From UBA1181 sp963631545 (GTDB lineage Bacteria; Bacteroidota; Bacteroidia; Bacteroidales; Paludibacteraceae): DNA of 20,163 nt. Location: NCBI GenBank assembly GCA_963631545.1, contig CAVGRN010000044.1, positions 1 through 20,163 of the forward strand, read 5' to 3'. This document shows positions 1-7,122 of this stretch, in pieces. The notes beneath the pieces are model-generated. The model had not been told where the DNA came from. It saw only the letters and a program-made list of their open reading frames with translations, and did not search any database. Numbering within the stretch: position 1 is the stretch's first letter; every line of letters begins with the position of its first letter. A program made the position numbers and the translations under genes.

Positions 1-67
1 AAAATCGTATTTTCGCATAAATCCAATAACCCTCTCCCCAATGCGGCAACCAATGTGGAATTTTTAT

Positions 68-75
68 TACCTTTG
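68..75 (+). promoter_or_regulatory. Promoter -7 element of the dut unit
   Basis: TACCTTTG is an exact match to the Bacteroidota -7 consensus TAnnTTTG. I find no convincing TTTG -33 box at the usual distance. A transcript starting about 6 bases downstream would put the dut start codon at 100 roughly 20 bases into the mRNA. That also argues against the upstream in-frame ATG at 55, which would lie before the transcription start. This is inference from the consensus. Confidence 0.6.
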
Positions 76-99
76 CCGTTATCATCATTTTGCTTGATT

Positions 100-534
100 A
101 TGCGAGTAAAGGTTATCAATAAATCAAAGCACGCCCTCCCGGCGTATGCCACGCCTCTTTCGGCGGGGATGGACTTGCGTGCGGATATAGACGCGCCCAT
201 CGTCCTGAAGCCTCTGTCGAGGGCTTTAGTCCCAACAGGTATTTTCATCGCACTGCCCGACGGCTACGAGGCGCAGATACGTCCACGGAGCGGCTTGGCT
301 GCCAAGCACGGCATCACCGTGCTGAACGCGCCCGGCACCATCGATGCAGACTACCGCGGCGAAATCAAAGTCATCCTTGTCAACCTCTCGTCAACTGCGT
401 TCACCATCGAGGATGGCGAGCGCATCTGCCAAATGGTGGTGGCGAAGTGCGAACAGGTAGACTGGCAGGAGGTTGAGGCTCTCGACGACACCGAGCGCGG
501 CGAGGGCGGTTTTGGTCATACCGGGAAAAATTAG
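100..534 (+). CDS. dut: dUTP diphosphatase (dUTPase)
   Basis: Homotrimeric cytosolic dUTPase that hydrolyses dUTP to dUMP and pyrophosphate, keeping uracil out of DNA and supplying dUMP for dTMP synthesis. The 144-residue product has the usual trimeric-family length. All five family motifs are visible: AGMDLRA, PRSGLA, GTIDADYRGEI, ERICQMV and the C-terminal RGEGGFGHTG arm. I chose the ATG at 100 over the in-frame ATG at 55. The upstream one adds a hydrophobic tail (MEFLLPLPLSS) atypical of the family and lies ahead of the -7 element at 68-75. It is the first gene of a close-packed run; the next gene starts 6 bases after its TAG stop, in the same reading frame. Identification is secure. Confidence 0.96.
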   Translation: MRVKVINKSKHALPAYATPLSAGMDLRADIDAPIVLKPLSRALVPTGIFIALPDGYEAQIRPRSGLAAKHGITVLNAPGTIDADYRGEIKVILVNLSSTAFTIEDGERICQMVVAKCEQVDWQEVEALDDTERGEGGFGHTGKN

Positions 535-540
535 TCGGCG

Positions 541-2325
541 TTGGCTCTCTCCTTTCGGCATATATCGCTCGCAACCCTTGTGGTTCTGCTCCTTCTCCCT
601 TGGTCTATGGCTTCTGCGAAGAGGGGCGGAAAGAGTCTTGCTATGCCTCAGTCGCGCATAACAGCCGATTCGTTGGCGGCGAGCAAGCAGAATTTCAAGT
701 TCAAATATTTCTATGGCGAGGCCCTTCGGATGAAGTTGGCGGGCGACCTCCCCTCGGCGGCAGACAACCTCTACCGCTGCCACCTCATCAACCCCCGGGC
801 GGGGGCGGTATTCTTCGAACTGGCTACCATCAGCTCTGCGCAGCAGATGTACCAGTCGGCTGTGGTCTACGCACGTCGCGCCGTCGCCCTCAACCCTTCC
901 AACGTGAGGTACAAACGGGCCCTGGCTGAGTTGCTGGCGCGCGCCGACAAGTACGACGAGGCCATTGAAAGTTACGAGGCATTGCTGAAACTCGACCCGA
1001 AGCACGCAAAAAACTACTACCCACAGTTGGCGACACTCTACACCGTGGTGAAGAAGTATGAAAAAGCCTGCGCCGCATGGGACAAGTACGCAGAGGTTAC
1101 GGAACTTACCGCATCCATCGTCGAAGAGAAATTCAAACTCTATGTGAGGGCGGACAACAAGAAAAAAGCCTTCAGGCAAATTGACGAACTGATCGCACGC
1201 TTCCCCGACAATTACAATTACGTATCGTTTAAAGCCGAGATGTATTGCGCTTTGGGCGACACACTCGCTGCCGAAAAGGTTTTCCAAAAGGCATTTAAAG
1301 ACGAAAAAGACAACCCATCTCTGCAATACGTCTATGCGAATTATGTGGAGGGGCTGGGTCAGAACAGTTTGGCGGGACAGTATTACTATGCGGTGATGGA
1401 TAATCCCAAAGCCTCATTCGACCTCAAGTCGGCAGCCCTCCTCTCGCTCTCGATCGACTCCTCGGTTACGGTGGCAGACACCATCTACAACCGCTTCATC
1501 ACGGAGTACCCAGACGAGTATTTGCCGTATTTCTGCCGTGGACTCGACCTTTTGGAGAAAAACGACACCGCTTGCTACGACTTTTTCAAACACTCCCTCG
1601 CGCTGAACCCCCGGCAAGAGGACACTTGGCTGCAGATTGCCACCCACTACTCGTCGGCAGGCAACGTCGACAGCACATCGGCAGTGTGCGAGGCGGCCCT
1701 GGCACACTTCCCCGACAATGTGGATTTACACTACCTACTCGGCTTCGCACAGAAGGTGATGAAACACGACAGCGTGGCCGTTGCGGAGTGGCAGAAGGCG
1801 ATTGACTTATCCCTCCGCCAGCGCAAAACGGTGGAGGCAGCCGCCTATATGGGACTTTTGGGTGACTACTACCACGAACTCGGACGGTGCGCGGAGGCCT
1901 TCGCCGCCTACGACTCCGCCTTAGCCTACAACCCCGAAAACGTCTTAGTGCTGAACAACTACGCCTATTACCTCAGCCTCGAAAAGGTGGACTTGCAGAG
2001 GGCCGAGCGTATGAGCGGCAAAACGGTCAAGGCAAACCCCGACAGCCCCGTGTTCTTAGACACCTACGCTTGGATTTGTTTCCAGTTGGGCGAATATTCT
2101 ATGGCGAACCTCTACATCGAAAGGGCATATAACAACGGCGGATCTGCCGACCCCGAATTGTTGGAGCATTACGGCGACATCCTATATAAGATAGGTGAGG
2201 GCAAGGACTCCTACCTCCCTATGTGGCAGAAGGCCTTGGAGAAGAGGCTGCAAAACACCGCCTCGCCCTACAAAGGTTTGGAGAAGCTGAAACAGAAAGT
2301 GCAAACGGAGAGTTATGTGGAATAA
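541..2325 (+). CDS. Secreted tetratricopeptide repeat (TPR) protein
   Basis: A 594-residue periplasmic or envelope TPR protein, probably a protein-interaction scaffold; its partner is unknown. Residues 1-26 form a signal peptide (hydrophobic LATLVVLLLL, then an ASA cleavage site). From about residue 50 to the end there are repeated TPR helix pairs, with signatures such as YARRAVALNPSN, YEALLKLDPKH, AYDSALAYNPENVLVLNNYAYYL and LYIERAYNNGG. The start is the TTG at 541: an in-frame TAG (the dut stop, 532-534) closes the frame upstream, and the next ATG at 607 would destroy the signal peptide. Its end overlaps the next gene by 11 bases, which suggests translational coupling. From recall, this kind of TPR gene commonly sits between dut and a DUF4292 gene in Bacteroidales, so a role with the following envelope genes is plausible but unproven. 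Confidence 0.9.
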   Translation: MALSFRHISLATLVVLLLLPWSMASAKRGGKSLAMPQSRITADSLAASKQNFKFKYFYGEALRMKLAGDLPSAADNLYRCHLINPRAGAVFFELATISSAQQMYQSAVVYARRAVALNPSNVRYKRALAELLARADKYDEAIESYEALLKLDPKHAKNYYPQLATLYTVVKKYEKACAAWDKYAEVTELTASIVEEKFKLYVRADNKKKAFRQIDELIARFPDNYNYVSFKAEMYCALGDTLAAEKVFQKAFKDEKDNPSLQYVYANYVEGLGQNSLAGQYYYAVMDNPKASFDLKSAALLSLSIDSSVTVADTIYNRFITEYPDEYLPYFCRGLDLLEKNDTACYDFFKHSLALNPRQEDTWLQIATHYSSAGNVDSTSAVCEAALAHFPDNVDLHYLLGFAQKVMKHDSVAVAEWQKAIDLSLRQRKTVEAAAYMGLLGDYYHELGRCAEAFAAYDSALAYNPENVLVLNNYAYYLSLEKVDLQRAERMSGKTVKANPDSPVFLDTYAWICFQLGEYSMANLYIERAYNNGGSADPELLEHYGDILYKIGEGKDSYLPMWQKALEKRLQNTASPYKGLEKLKQKVQTESYVE

Positions 2326-3100
2326 GAGCAAGATATCGGCATTGCTTTGCGTGTTGCTCCTCGCATTGGTCGGTTGCCGACATAGCAAGGAGGCGGCGGG
2401 CGGCGAGGCGGCTGCGTTCGCCACTCCGCAATTCTCCACACTGTCGGTGAAGTCGACGGTTACCTTTTCGCAAGGTGAGCGGCAACTCTTCAGCGTGGGC
2501 GCGCAGATACGGATGCGCCGCGACAGTGCCATTTCCATCTCGTTCCAGCCGTTCCCCGGCGTCGAGGTGGCTCGCCTGTTCTTCTCAGCCACTGAGGCTA
2601 TGGTGGTGGACAGGATGAACAAGCGTTACTTCAAAGCCTCCTACGATGAGTGGGGCGATAGCCTCGCCGTGGGCGTGGACCTCCACTCGCTGCAATCGGT
2701 GCTGCTTGCCGTCCCTTTCGTCTACGGAAGGGTGACAGACCCCTCGGAGGCGGATTTCAACATCGCCGTTATGGATTCGCTGCGGTTGCTGCAGTGTGGC
2801 GATAATAAAGTACTGCAGGAGTTCGTTATGGAGAAGTCGGGTATGCTTCGCTCGGGTTCTATGCAAGGCGATGGCCTCTCGTTGCGGTGGACGTATTCCG
2901 ATTTTTCTGGCAAGGTGAAAAACCGCCCTTTCCCGTTGAAAGCGGAGATTTCAATGCAAGATGGTCCCGCCAATACGCTCCGCCTGCGGTTCGACCATAA
3001 GAAGGCAGATGAGGTGGCGTCTGCCAACTTCAACGGCGAGTGTCCGAGTGGCTACACCCGCTTGACTGCCACCCAACTGAAAGATATTTTATCACAATAA
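2315..3100 (+). CDS. DUF4292 family lipoprotein
   Basis: A 261-residue lipoprotein matching the Bacteroidota DUF4292 family (function unknown; from memory, possibly related in fold to the lipoprotein carriers LolA/LolB). Residues 1-21 are a lipoprotein signal with lipobox LVGC, so Cys21 is the lipidated residue. The residues just after it (RHSKEAAGG) lack the acidic run that often marks surface-exported Bacteroidota lipoproteins, so a periplasm-facing location is more likely. The body alternates short hydrophobic beta-strand-like stretches (ISISFQPFPGVEVARLFF, AEISMQDG, TLRLRFDHKKA), consistent with a beta-sheet fold. The ATG lies 11 bases inside the end of the TPR gene and the stop is 9 bases before the EnvC-like gene. 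The gene string suggests an envelope biogenesis role; this is inference. Confidence 0.85.
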   Translation: MWNKSKISALLCVLLLALVGCRHSKEAAGGEAAAFATPQFSTLSVKSTVTFSQGERQLFSVGAQIRMRRDSAISISFQPFPGVEVARLFFSATEAMVVDRMNKRYFKASYDEWGDSLAVGVDLHSLQSVLLAVPFVYGRVTDPSEADFNIAVMDSLRLLQCGDNKVLQEFVMEKSGMLRSGSMQGDGLSLRWTYSDFSGKVKNRPFPLKAEISMQDGPANTLRLRFDHKKADEVASANFNGECPSGYTRLTATQLKDILSQ

Positions 3101-3109
3101 GACATTATC

Positions 3110-4447
3110 GTGCGATTTGTAAGGTTCATATTGATTTTTTTCTTTTCTTTGGAAGTCGGGATGTTTCTGACCCCAGAGGTAGGCGACGCATGCGCCGCAC
3201 CGGCGAAGAGGGCGCAAGCCACTTCATCAGGGAAAAAAGGAAAGAAGGACGATATCAAATCGCTGAAAGACAAACAGCGGAAACTGAAAAACCAGATGTC
3301 GGACACAGACAAGAAATTGTCTGCCACCCAGCAGAGCGCAAAACAGTCGCTGCGCGAACTGGAACGCCTGAACGCCGATATCGAGTATCGAGACCAGCAA
3401 ATAGACCGCCGGTCGAACGAGATACTCACCTTCAACCGCGCCGTGGATTCTCTGAACGGAAACATCGCATCCCTCTCGAAAGAGTATGATGCCAAGCGGA
3501 AGAAGTTTGCCAATATGGTCTATTACGCTTATATCACGAAGAGCCAGCAAGACAAGTTCCTGTTCGTGCTGTCGAGCAAGAATTTCCAGGAGGGCTACCG
3601 CCGGTTCCAATACCTCTCGAGCCTTGCGGAGATGTGCAAGCAGCAAGCCGAAGCCCTTTCGAAGACCAAGCAGGACATCCAACAGAAACGCGACAGAGTA
3701 ACCCTCCTCAAGCAGAAAACCGAGGAGCTGCTGATGAAACAGGAGCAGGAGAAGGAATTCTCACTCATCCAGAAGCAAAGGCAAAGCAAGTTGGTGGAGT
3801 CGCTCCGCACCCGCGAGAAGGAACTGAAAAAGGAGTTGAGAGAGCAGCAAGTGGCTGCCGATAACCTCAACCGCCGCATCCAGGACATCATCGCCAAGCA
3901 GGCAGCCGCCGCAGCCGAACGCCAGCGGAAACTCCGCGAGCAGCAGAAAAAGAAGCAGCAAGCCAACAACGGCAAGGCTAAGCCCAACACCAACACGGCA
4001 GCGAGCAACTACGTAATGTCGTCCGAAGAGAAGGTCATCGCCGGCGGCTTCGCTAAAAACAAAGGTCTTCTGCCGTGGCCGGTGAAAGGAACCATTATCG
4101 GGAAGTTCGGCAATCATCCGCACCCCGTTCTGAAAGATGTAACGGTCAATAACAAAGGTATTTACATCTCCGCCGCGCCAGAGTCGAAAGCAACTGCCGT
4201 GTATGACGGCACGGTGTCTCAGTGCTTCTCCGTCCCAGGCGGAAACAATGCGGTTATCGTCCGCCACGGAAACTACTTGACAGTCTACGCCAACCTCACG
4301 CAGATTTATGTGAAGAACGGCCAGAAACTGAAAAGGGGCGCACCGATAGGCAAAATTTATCAGGAATCGAAAAGCAAATCAACGTTGTTCTTCCAAGTGT
4401 GGCAAGAGAAGACGCTCTTGAACCCGCAGTTGTGGCTTCGCAAGTAA
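3110..4447 (+). CDS. EnvC-like coiled-coil protein with degenerate LytM (M23) domain
   Basis: A 445-residue exported protein resembling EnvC/murein hydrolase activators. Residues 1-30 look like a signal peptide (RFVRFILIFFFSLEVGMFL). Residues about 42-285 are a long, charged, Gln/Lys/Glu-rich coiled coil. Residues 319-445 are a LytM/M23-type beta domain (GTIIGKFG, HPHPVL, VIVRHGNYLTVY, GQKLKRGAPIGKIY). The zinc ligands of active M23 peptidases are not conserved: the usual G-[IV]-D is GIY (350-352), the YxHL position is YANL (393-396), and the HLHFE-type motif is TLFFQVW (425-431). As in EnvC and NlpD, it probably activates a peptidoglycan amidase rather than cutting peptidoglycan itself. It uses a GTG start at 3110, which gives a complete signal peptide. 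Its likely partner amidase is not in the window. Confidence 0.88.
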   Translation: MRFVRFILIFFFSLEVGMFLTPEVGDACAAPAKRAQATSSGKKGKKDDIKSLKDKQRKLKNQMSDTDKKLSATQQSAKQSLRELERLNADIEYRDQQIDRRSNEILTFNRAVDSLNGNIASLSKEYDAKRKKFANMVYYAYITKSQQDKFLFVLSSKNFQEGYRRFQYLSSLAEMCKQQAEALSKTKQDIQQKRDRVTLLKQKTEELLMKQEQEKEFSLIQKQRQSKLVESLRTREKELKKELREQQVAADNLNRRIQDIIAKQAAAAAERQRKLREQQKKKQQANNGKAKPNTNTAASNYVMSSEEKVIAGGFAKNKGLLPWPVKGTIIGKFGNHPHPVLKDVTVNNKGIYISAAPESKATAVYDGTVSQCFSVPGGNNAVIVRHGNYLTVYANLTQIYVKNGQKLKRGAPIGKIYQESKSKSTLFFQVWQEKTLLNPQLWLRK

Positions 4448-4492
4448 GGAAGACTAACGTGACAATATCAGAAAAATAAGAAAAATCATATC

Positions 4493-5464
4493 ATGGAAAA
4501 CGAAAAGAAAGAGGAGTCAAAACAGGAAATTGACTTGATCGAGGCCTTTGCGGTCTTCTTCAAATGGTTATGGGGGTGTGTTGTTAAGTTGGGGCATTGC
4601 CTCGGGTGGCTGGTTCGGCTTGCGTTCCACGAGAAGGTCATCGTGTCGATATTCCTACTCTTGGGTGTGGGCGCCGGCTTGTTCCTGTCTTGGAACAAGA
4701 TATACCGCGGTGAGGTGGAGCTGCGTTTCCACTCGCACGACGCATATTTCTACAAGAACATCATCGACCCGCTTTTCGACCAGTGCAAGTATCGCGACTA
4801 CGACAAGTTGGCAGCCGACTTCGACTTCACCAAAGACGAGGTGCGCAAGCTCGCCCGTATCCAGGCTTACTACTATATCGATGTGCTTTCAGACGGAACG
4901 CCCAACCGCATTGATTATGACGAGACATTCAACCCGTCCGATACGTTGGATAAAATAATGGATGACAGGTTGAGGCTCGTTGTCGAGTCGATGGACCGCA
5001 GTCTGTTCGACAAAATGGACAAGGCGTTTGCCCATTTCTTCTCGCAAAATCCACAGATCATCAAGGAAAACGACCTTAGGATGAAGCAGTTGGACGAGCG
5101 TGTGATTGCCATTAGCAATGAGGTTTTTATGTTGGATAGTTTGCGTAAGAAAGAGTATTTCCAACGGAAGCGCGATGTGCAACTCTCCACAGACAAGATG
5201 CTGCTTGTGGAGCGCGAGGTGAAACTCTACCACAACGAACTCCTCGCCTTGGAGGCGGAGAAGCAGAACGCGATCTGGGATAGAAATATGTTCGACAACG
5301 GCGTAACCTTCTCGAGCGCGTTCGAGGTCAACCCTCATGCGGTGAACGGTAAAGTGAAGATGTCGGTGATATTCGGTATCATTGGCTTGATGGCAGGTTT
5401 GCTGGTTGCCGGTGTCAAGGTGCGTCGCAAGGATATTGCCGACTATTTGAAACGAGGATTGTGA
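4493..5464 (+). CDS. Wzz-like two-TM inner membrane protein with periplasmic coiled-coil domain
   Basis: A 323-residue protein with the layout of polysaccharide chain-length regulators (Wzz/PCP type). There is a cytosolic N-terminus with a hydrophobic, possibly amphipathic stretch (about 18-44), a first membrane span (about 49-67), a mostly charged and helical periplasmic region (about 70-288), and a second span (about 290-308) ending in a short basic tail. There is no C-terminal tyrosine kinase and no polysaccharide gene beside it, so the chain-length role rests on topology alone. It starts 45 bases after the EnvC-like gene and ends 43 bases before the SpmA-SpmB gene, so it could be part of the same transcript. 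Another two-TM scaffold protein acting in the envelope would fit equally well. Confidence 0.6.
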   Translation: MENEKKEESKQEIDLIEAFAVFFKWLWGCVVKLGHCLGWLVRLAFHEKVIVSIFLLLGVGAGLFLSWNKIYRGEVELRFHSHDAYFYKNIIDPLFDQCKYRDYDKLAADFDFTKDEVRKLARIQAYYYIDVLSDGTPNRIDYDETFNPSDTLDKIMDDRLRLVVESMDRSLFDKMDKAFAHFFSQNPQIIKENDLRMKQLDERVIAISNEVFMLDSLRKKEYFQRKRDVQLSTDKMLLVEREVKLYHNELLALEAEKQNAIWDRNMFDNGVTFSSAFEVNPHAVNGKVKMSVIFGIIGLMAGLLVAGVKVRRKDIADYLKRGL

Positions 5465-5472
5465 TTGTAGAA

Positions 5473-5490
5473 TTCCCCGTTCGCGGGGGA
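5473..5490 (+). other. Intergenic RNA hairpin with TTCG loop
   Basis: TTCCCCG and CGGGGGA pair around a TTCG loop, giving a 7-bp stem that includes one G-U pair in RNA. It sits in the 43-base gap between the Wzz-like and SpmA-SpmB genes. No U-run follows, so it is not a standard intrinsic terminator. It might stabilise or process a shared transcript; that is inference. Confidence 0.5.
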
Positions 5491-5507
5491 GAGTGTAGCA
5501 ACGACAG

Positions 5508-6743
5508 ATGGTTCTGAACTATATTTGGGTGGGATTCTTCCTGGTTTCGATGGTTGTCGCCATCGTCCAGTTTTTCTTCTTCCAGGATTTCAACGTGTTT
5601 GAGCGTATCGTCTCAAGCACGTTTGCCATGTCTAAATTCGCCGTGATAGACATCGCTTTGCCACTGAGCGGTGTGATGATTCTTTGGTTGGGGCTGATGA
5701 ACATCGGCGAGCGGGCGGGTGCCATCGGGTTCCTCTCGCGCCTCATCGGGCCGTTCTTCTCGAAGCTCTTCCCGGAGATTCCTGCCAACCACCCCGCCAA
5801 CGGGCAGTTGGTGATGAACTTCGCCGCCAATATGCTCGGCCTCGACAACGCCGCAACTCCCATCGGCCTTAAAGCGATGAACAGCCTGCAAGAGCTGAAC
5901 CCCAAGAAGGACGAGGCGTCCAACGCCCAAATTATGTTCCTTGCGCTCAACACCTCGGGCCTGACCATCATTCCCGTTACCATCCTTGCGCAGCGCGCCA
6001 TTATGGGTGCGTCCAATCCTACGGACATTTTCATACCGCTGCTCATCGCTACTTTCGCATCTACCATCACGGCGATACTCTATGTGGGCATCCGCCAGCG
6101 GCTCAACATCTGGAACAAGGTGGTGATTGGGTGGATTTCGGGTCTTGTCCTTTTCATCTTGCTTCTTGTTTATGGCTTCTCGCAGTTGGATAGCCAGACG
6201 GCGTTTCTCGTCTCTAAAATCGGAGGGAACTTCCTACTATTTCTGGTCATTATGACGTTCATCGTCGTGGGCGCATACAAGCGCATCAATGTCTACGATG
6301 CGTTCATAGAGGGGGCGAAGAGTGGTTTTGAAACCTCGGTCAAGATACTTCCGTACCTTGTCGGGATGCTCGTCGCCATCGGCGTATTCCGCGCCTCGGG
6401 GGCGATGGATATGTTGGTGCATAGTATGCAGTCCGTTTTCTCCTTCTTCTTCTCGGACGTCCGTTTTGTCGACGCCCTGCCCACCGCTCTGATGAAGCCC
6501 CTGAGCGGAAGCGGCGCAAAGGCGATGATGGTCGAGGCGATGAAGACCTACGGGGCAGACTCGTTCGCCGGGAGGCTCTCGTGTATGTTCCAAGGCTCCG
6601 CCGACACCACTTTCTACATCGTCGCGCTCTATTTCGGTTCTGTTGGCATTCGCAAAACGCGTTATGCGGTAACCGCCGGCTTGGTGGCAGACCTTGGCGG
6701 AATCATTGCTGCCATTCTTATTGCATATTTGTTCTTTGGTTGA
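5508..6743 (+). CDS. SpmA-SpmB fusion, nucleoside-recognition (gate) domain membrane protein
   Basis: A 411-residue polytopic inner membrane protein in which spore maturation protein A- and B-like halves are fused, as is common in Bacteroidota. The SpmA-like half (about 1-200) carries NFAANMLGLDNAATPIGLKAM (from residue 104), the family's signature. The SpmB-like half (about 230-411) carries KPLSGSGA (330-337) and QGSADTTFYIVALYFGSVGI (from residue 362). Each half has several membrane spans and a Gate domain. The transported or sensed substrate is unknown. The name comes from Bacillus spore cortex dehydration, but nothing here suggests sporulation. It closes the envelope gene run and has no clear terminator after it. 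The family call is firm; the function is not. Confidence 0.9.
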   Translation: MVLNYIWVGFFLVSMVVAIVQFFFFQDFNVFERIVSSTFAMSKFAVIDIALPLSGVMILWLGLMNIGERAGAIGFLSRLIGPFFSKLFPEIPANHPANGQLVMNFAANMLGLDNAATPIGLKAMNSLQELNPKKDEASNAQIMFLALNTSGLTIIPVTILAQRAIMGASNPTDIFIPLLIATFASTITAILYVGIRQRLNIWNKVVIGWISGLVLFILLLVYGFSQLDSQTAFLVSKIGGNFLLFLVIMTFIVVGAYKRINVYDAFIEGAKSGFETSVKILPYLVGMLVAIGVFRASGAMDMLVHSMQSVFSFFFSDVRFVDALPTALMKPLSGSGAKAMMVEAMKTYGADSFAGRLSCMFQGSADTTFYIVALYFGSVGIRKTRYAVTAGLVADLGGIIAAILIAYLFFG

Positions 6744-6814
6744 AAATGCGAATTTTTATTTCGCTGATAATCAATAACCTGTATATTCTTAGTTTAAGAA
6801 AAGTCAATTAAATT

Positions 6815-6845
6815 TTTGTTTTCTCGTTTGTTTCCGCTACATTCG
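6815..6845 (+). promoter_or_regulatory. Probable promoter of the CotH-type gene
   Basis: TTTG at 6815-6818 and TACATTCG at 6838-6845 are separated by 19 bases, matching the Bacteroidota arrangement TTTG-N19/20-TAnnTTTG with one mismatch in the -7 element. It would give a leader of about 270 bases. Weaker alternatives lie further downstream. Confidence 0.4.
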
Positions 6846-6991
6846 TGCCGTACATAGTGTATTGATATTTGACAAGAGTCGTGTGTTCTCCGAGAGGACG
6901 AGATTATTTTGTTTGTATGGATTAAAGATGTGTTCGCTGAGGCGTTAGCAGACTGAGCCGAGGCAGAGAAAGATTGAGCCATCCAGGAAAG

Positions 6992-7072
6992 ATGTCGTTT
7001 GGGAGAATAATTGAAGATCTGCGGGATGAGATTGGATATGATTCGGAGTTGGATAGCGGTATGCTGGTGTGA
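6992..7072 (+). CDS. Possible 26-residue upstream small ORF
   Basis: ATG at 6992 to TGA at 7072 encodes 26 residues beginning MSFGRIIEDL and ending LDSGMLV. The composition is mixed and acidic (EDLRDEIGYDSEL), like a short helix, rather than random-looking. There is no obvious ribosome-binding site, but Bacteroidota genes often lack one. It could be a regulatory upstream ORF, a small protein gene or chance. I do not recognise it. Confidence 0.2.
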   Translation: MSFGRIIEDLRDEIGYDSELDSGMLV

Positions 7073-7122
7073 ATTATCGTCGGTTTAGTCGCCGATACGT
7101 ATAACTTAGACTATATTATATA

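Larger units (their letters stand above)
6744..7122 (+). other. 379-bp intergenic region: promoter, long leader and a tiny ORF
   Basis: This gap holds a probable promoter (6815-6845) and then about 270 bases of presumed leader before the CotH-type gene. Within the leader are a small hairpin (GCTGA at 6936-6940, loop GGCG, TTAGC at 6945-6949) and a 26-codon ORF at 6992-7072. A second weak -7-like match, GATATTTG, lies at 6864-6871, and TAACTTAG lies close to the start codon (about 7102-7109). No strong intrinsic terminator for the upstream gene is visible. Confidence 0.5.

Noticed and set aside
55..99. Upstream ATG start for dut
   Set aside because: The -7 promoter element at 68-75 lies inside this extension, and the extra residues do not fit the dUTPase family.
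391..1326. 311-residue open frame on the minus strand opposite dut and the TPR gene
   Set aside because: It lies opposite two well-supported genes, has no recognisable domain and looks like a by-product of their GC-rich codons.
5508..6743. Evidence of sporulation from the SpmA/SpmB name
   Set aside because: The family is widespread in non-sporulating Bacteroidota and no other sporulation gene is present.
6748..6764. Terminator hairpin GCGAA/TTCGC after the SpmA-SpmB gene
   Set aside because: The stem is only 5 bp and no U-run follows.
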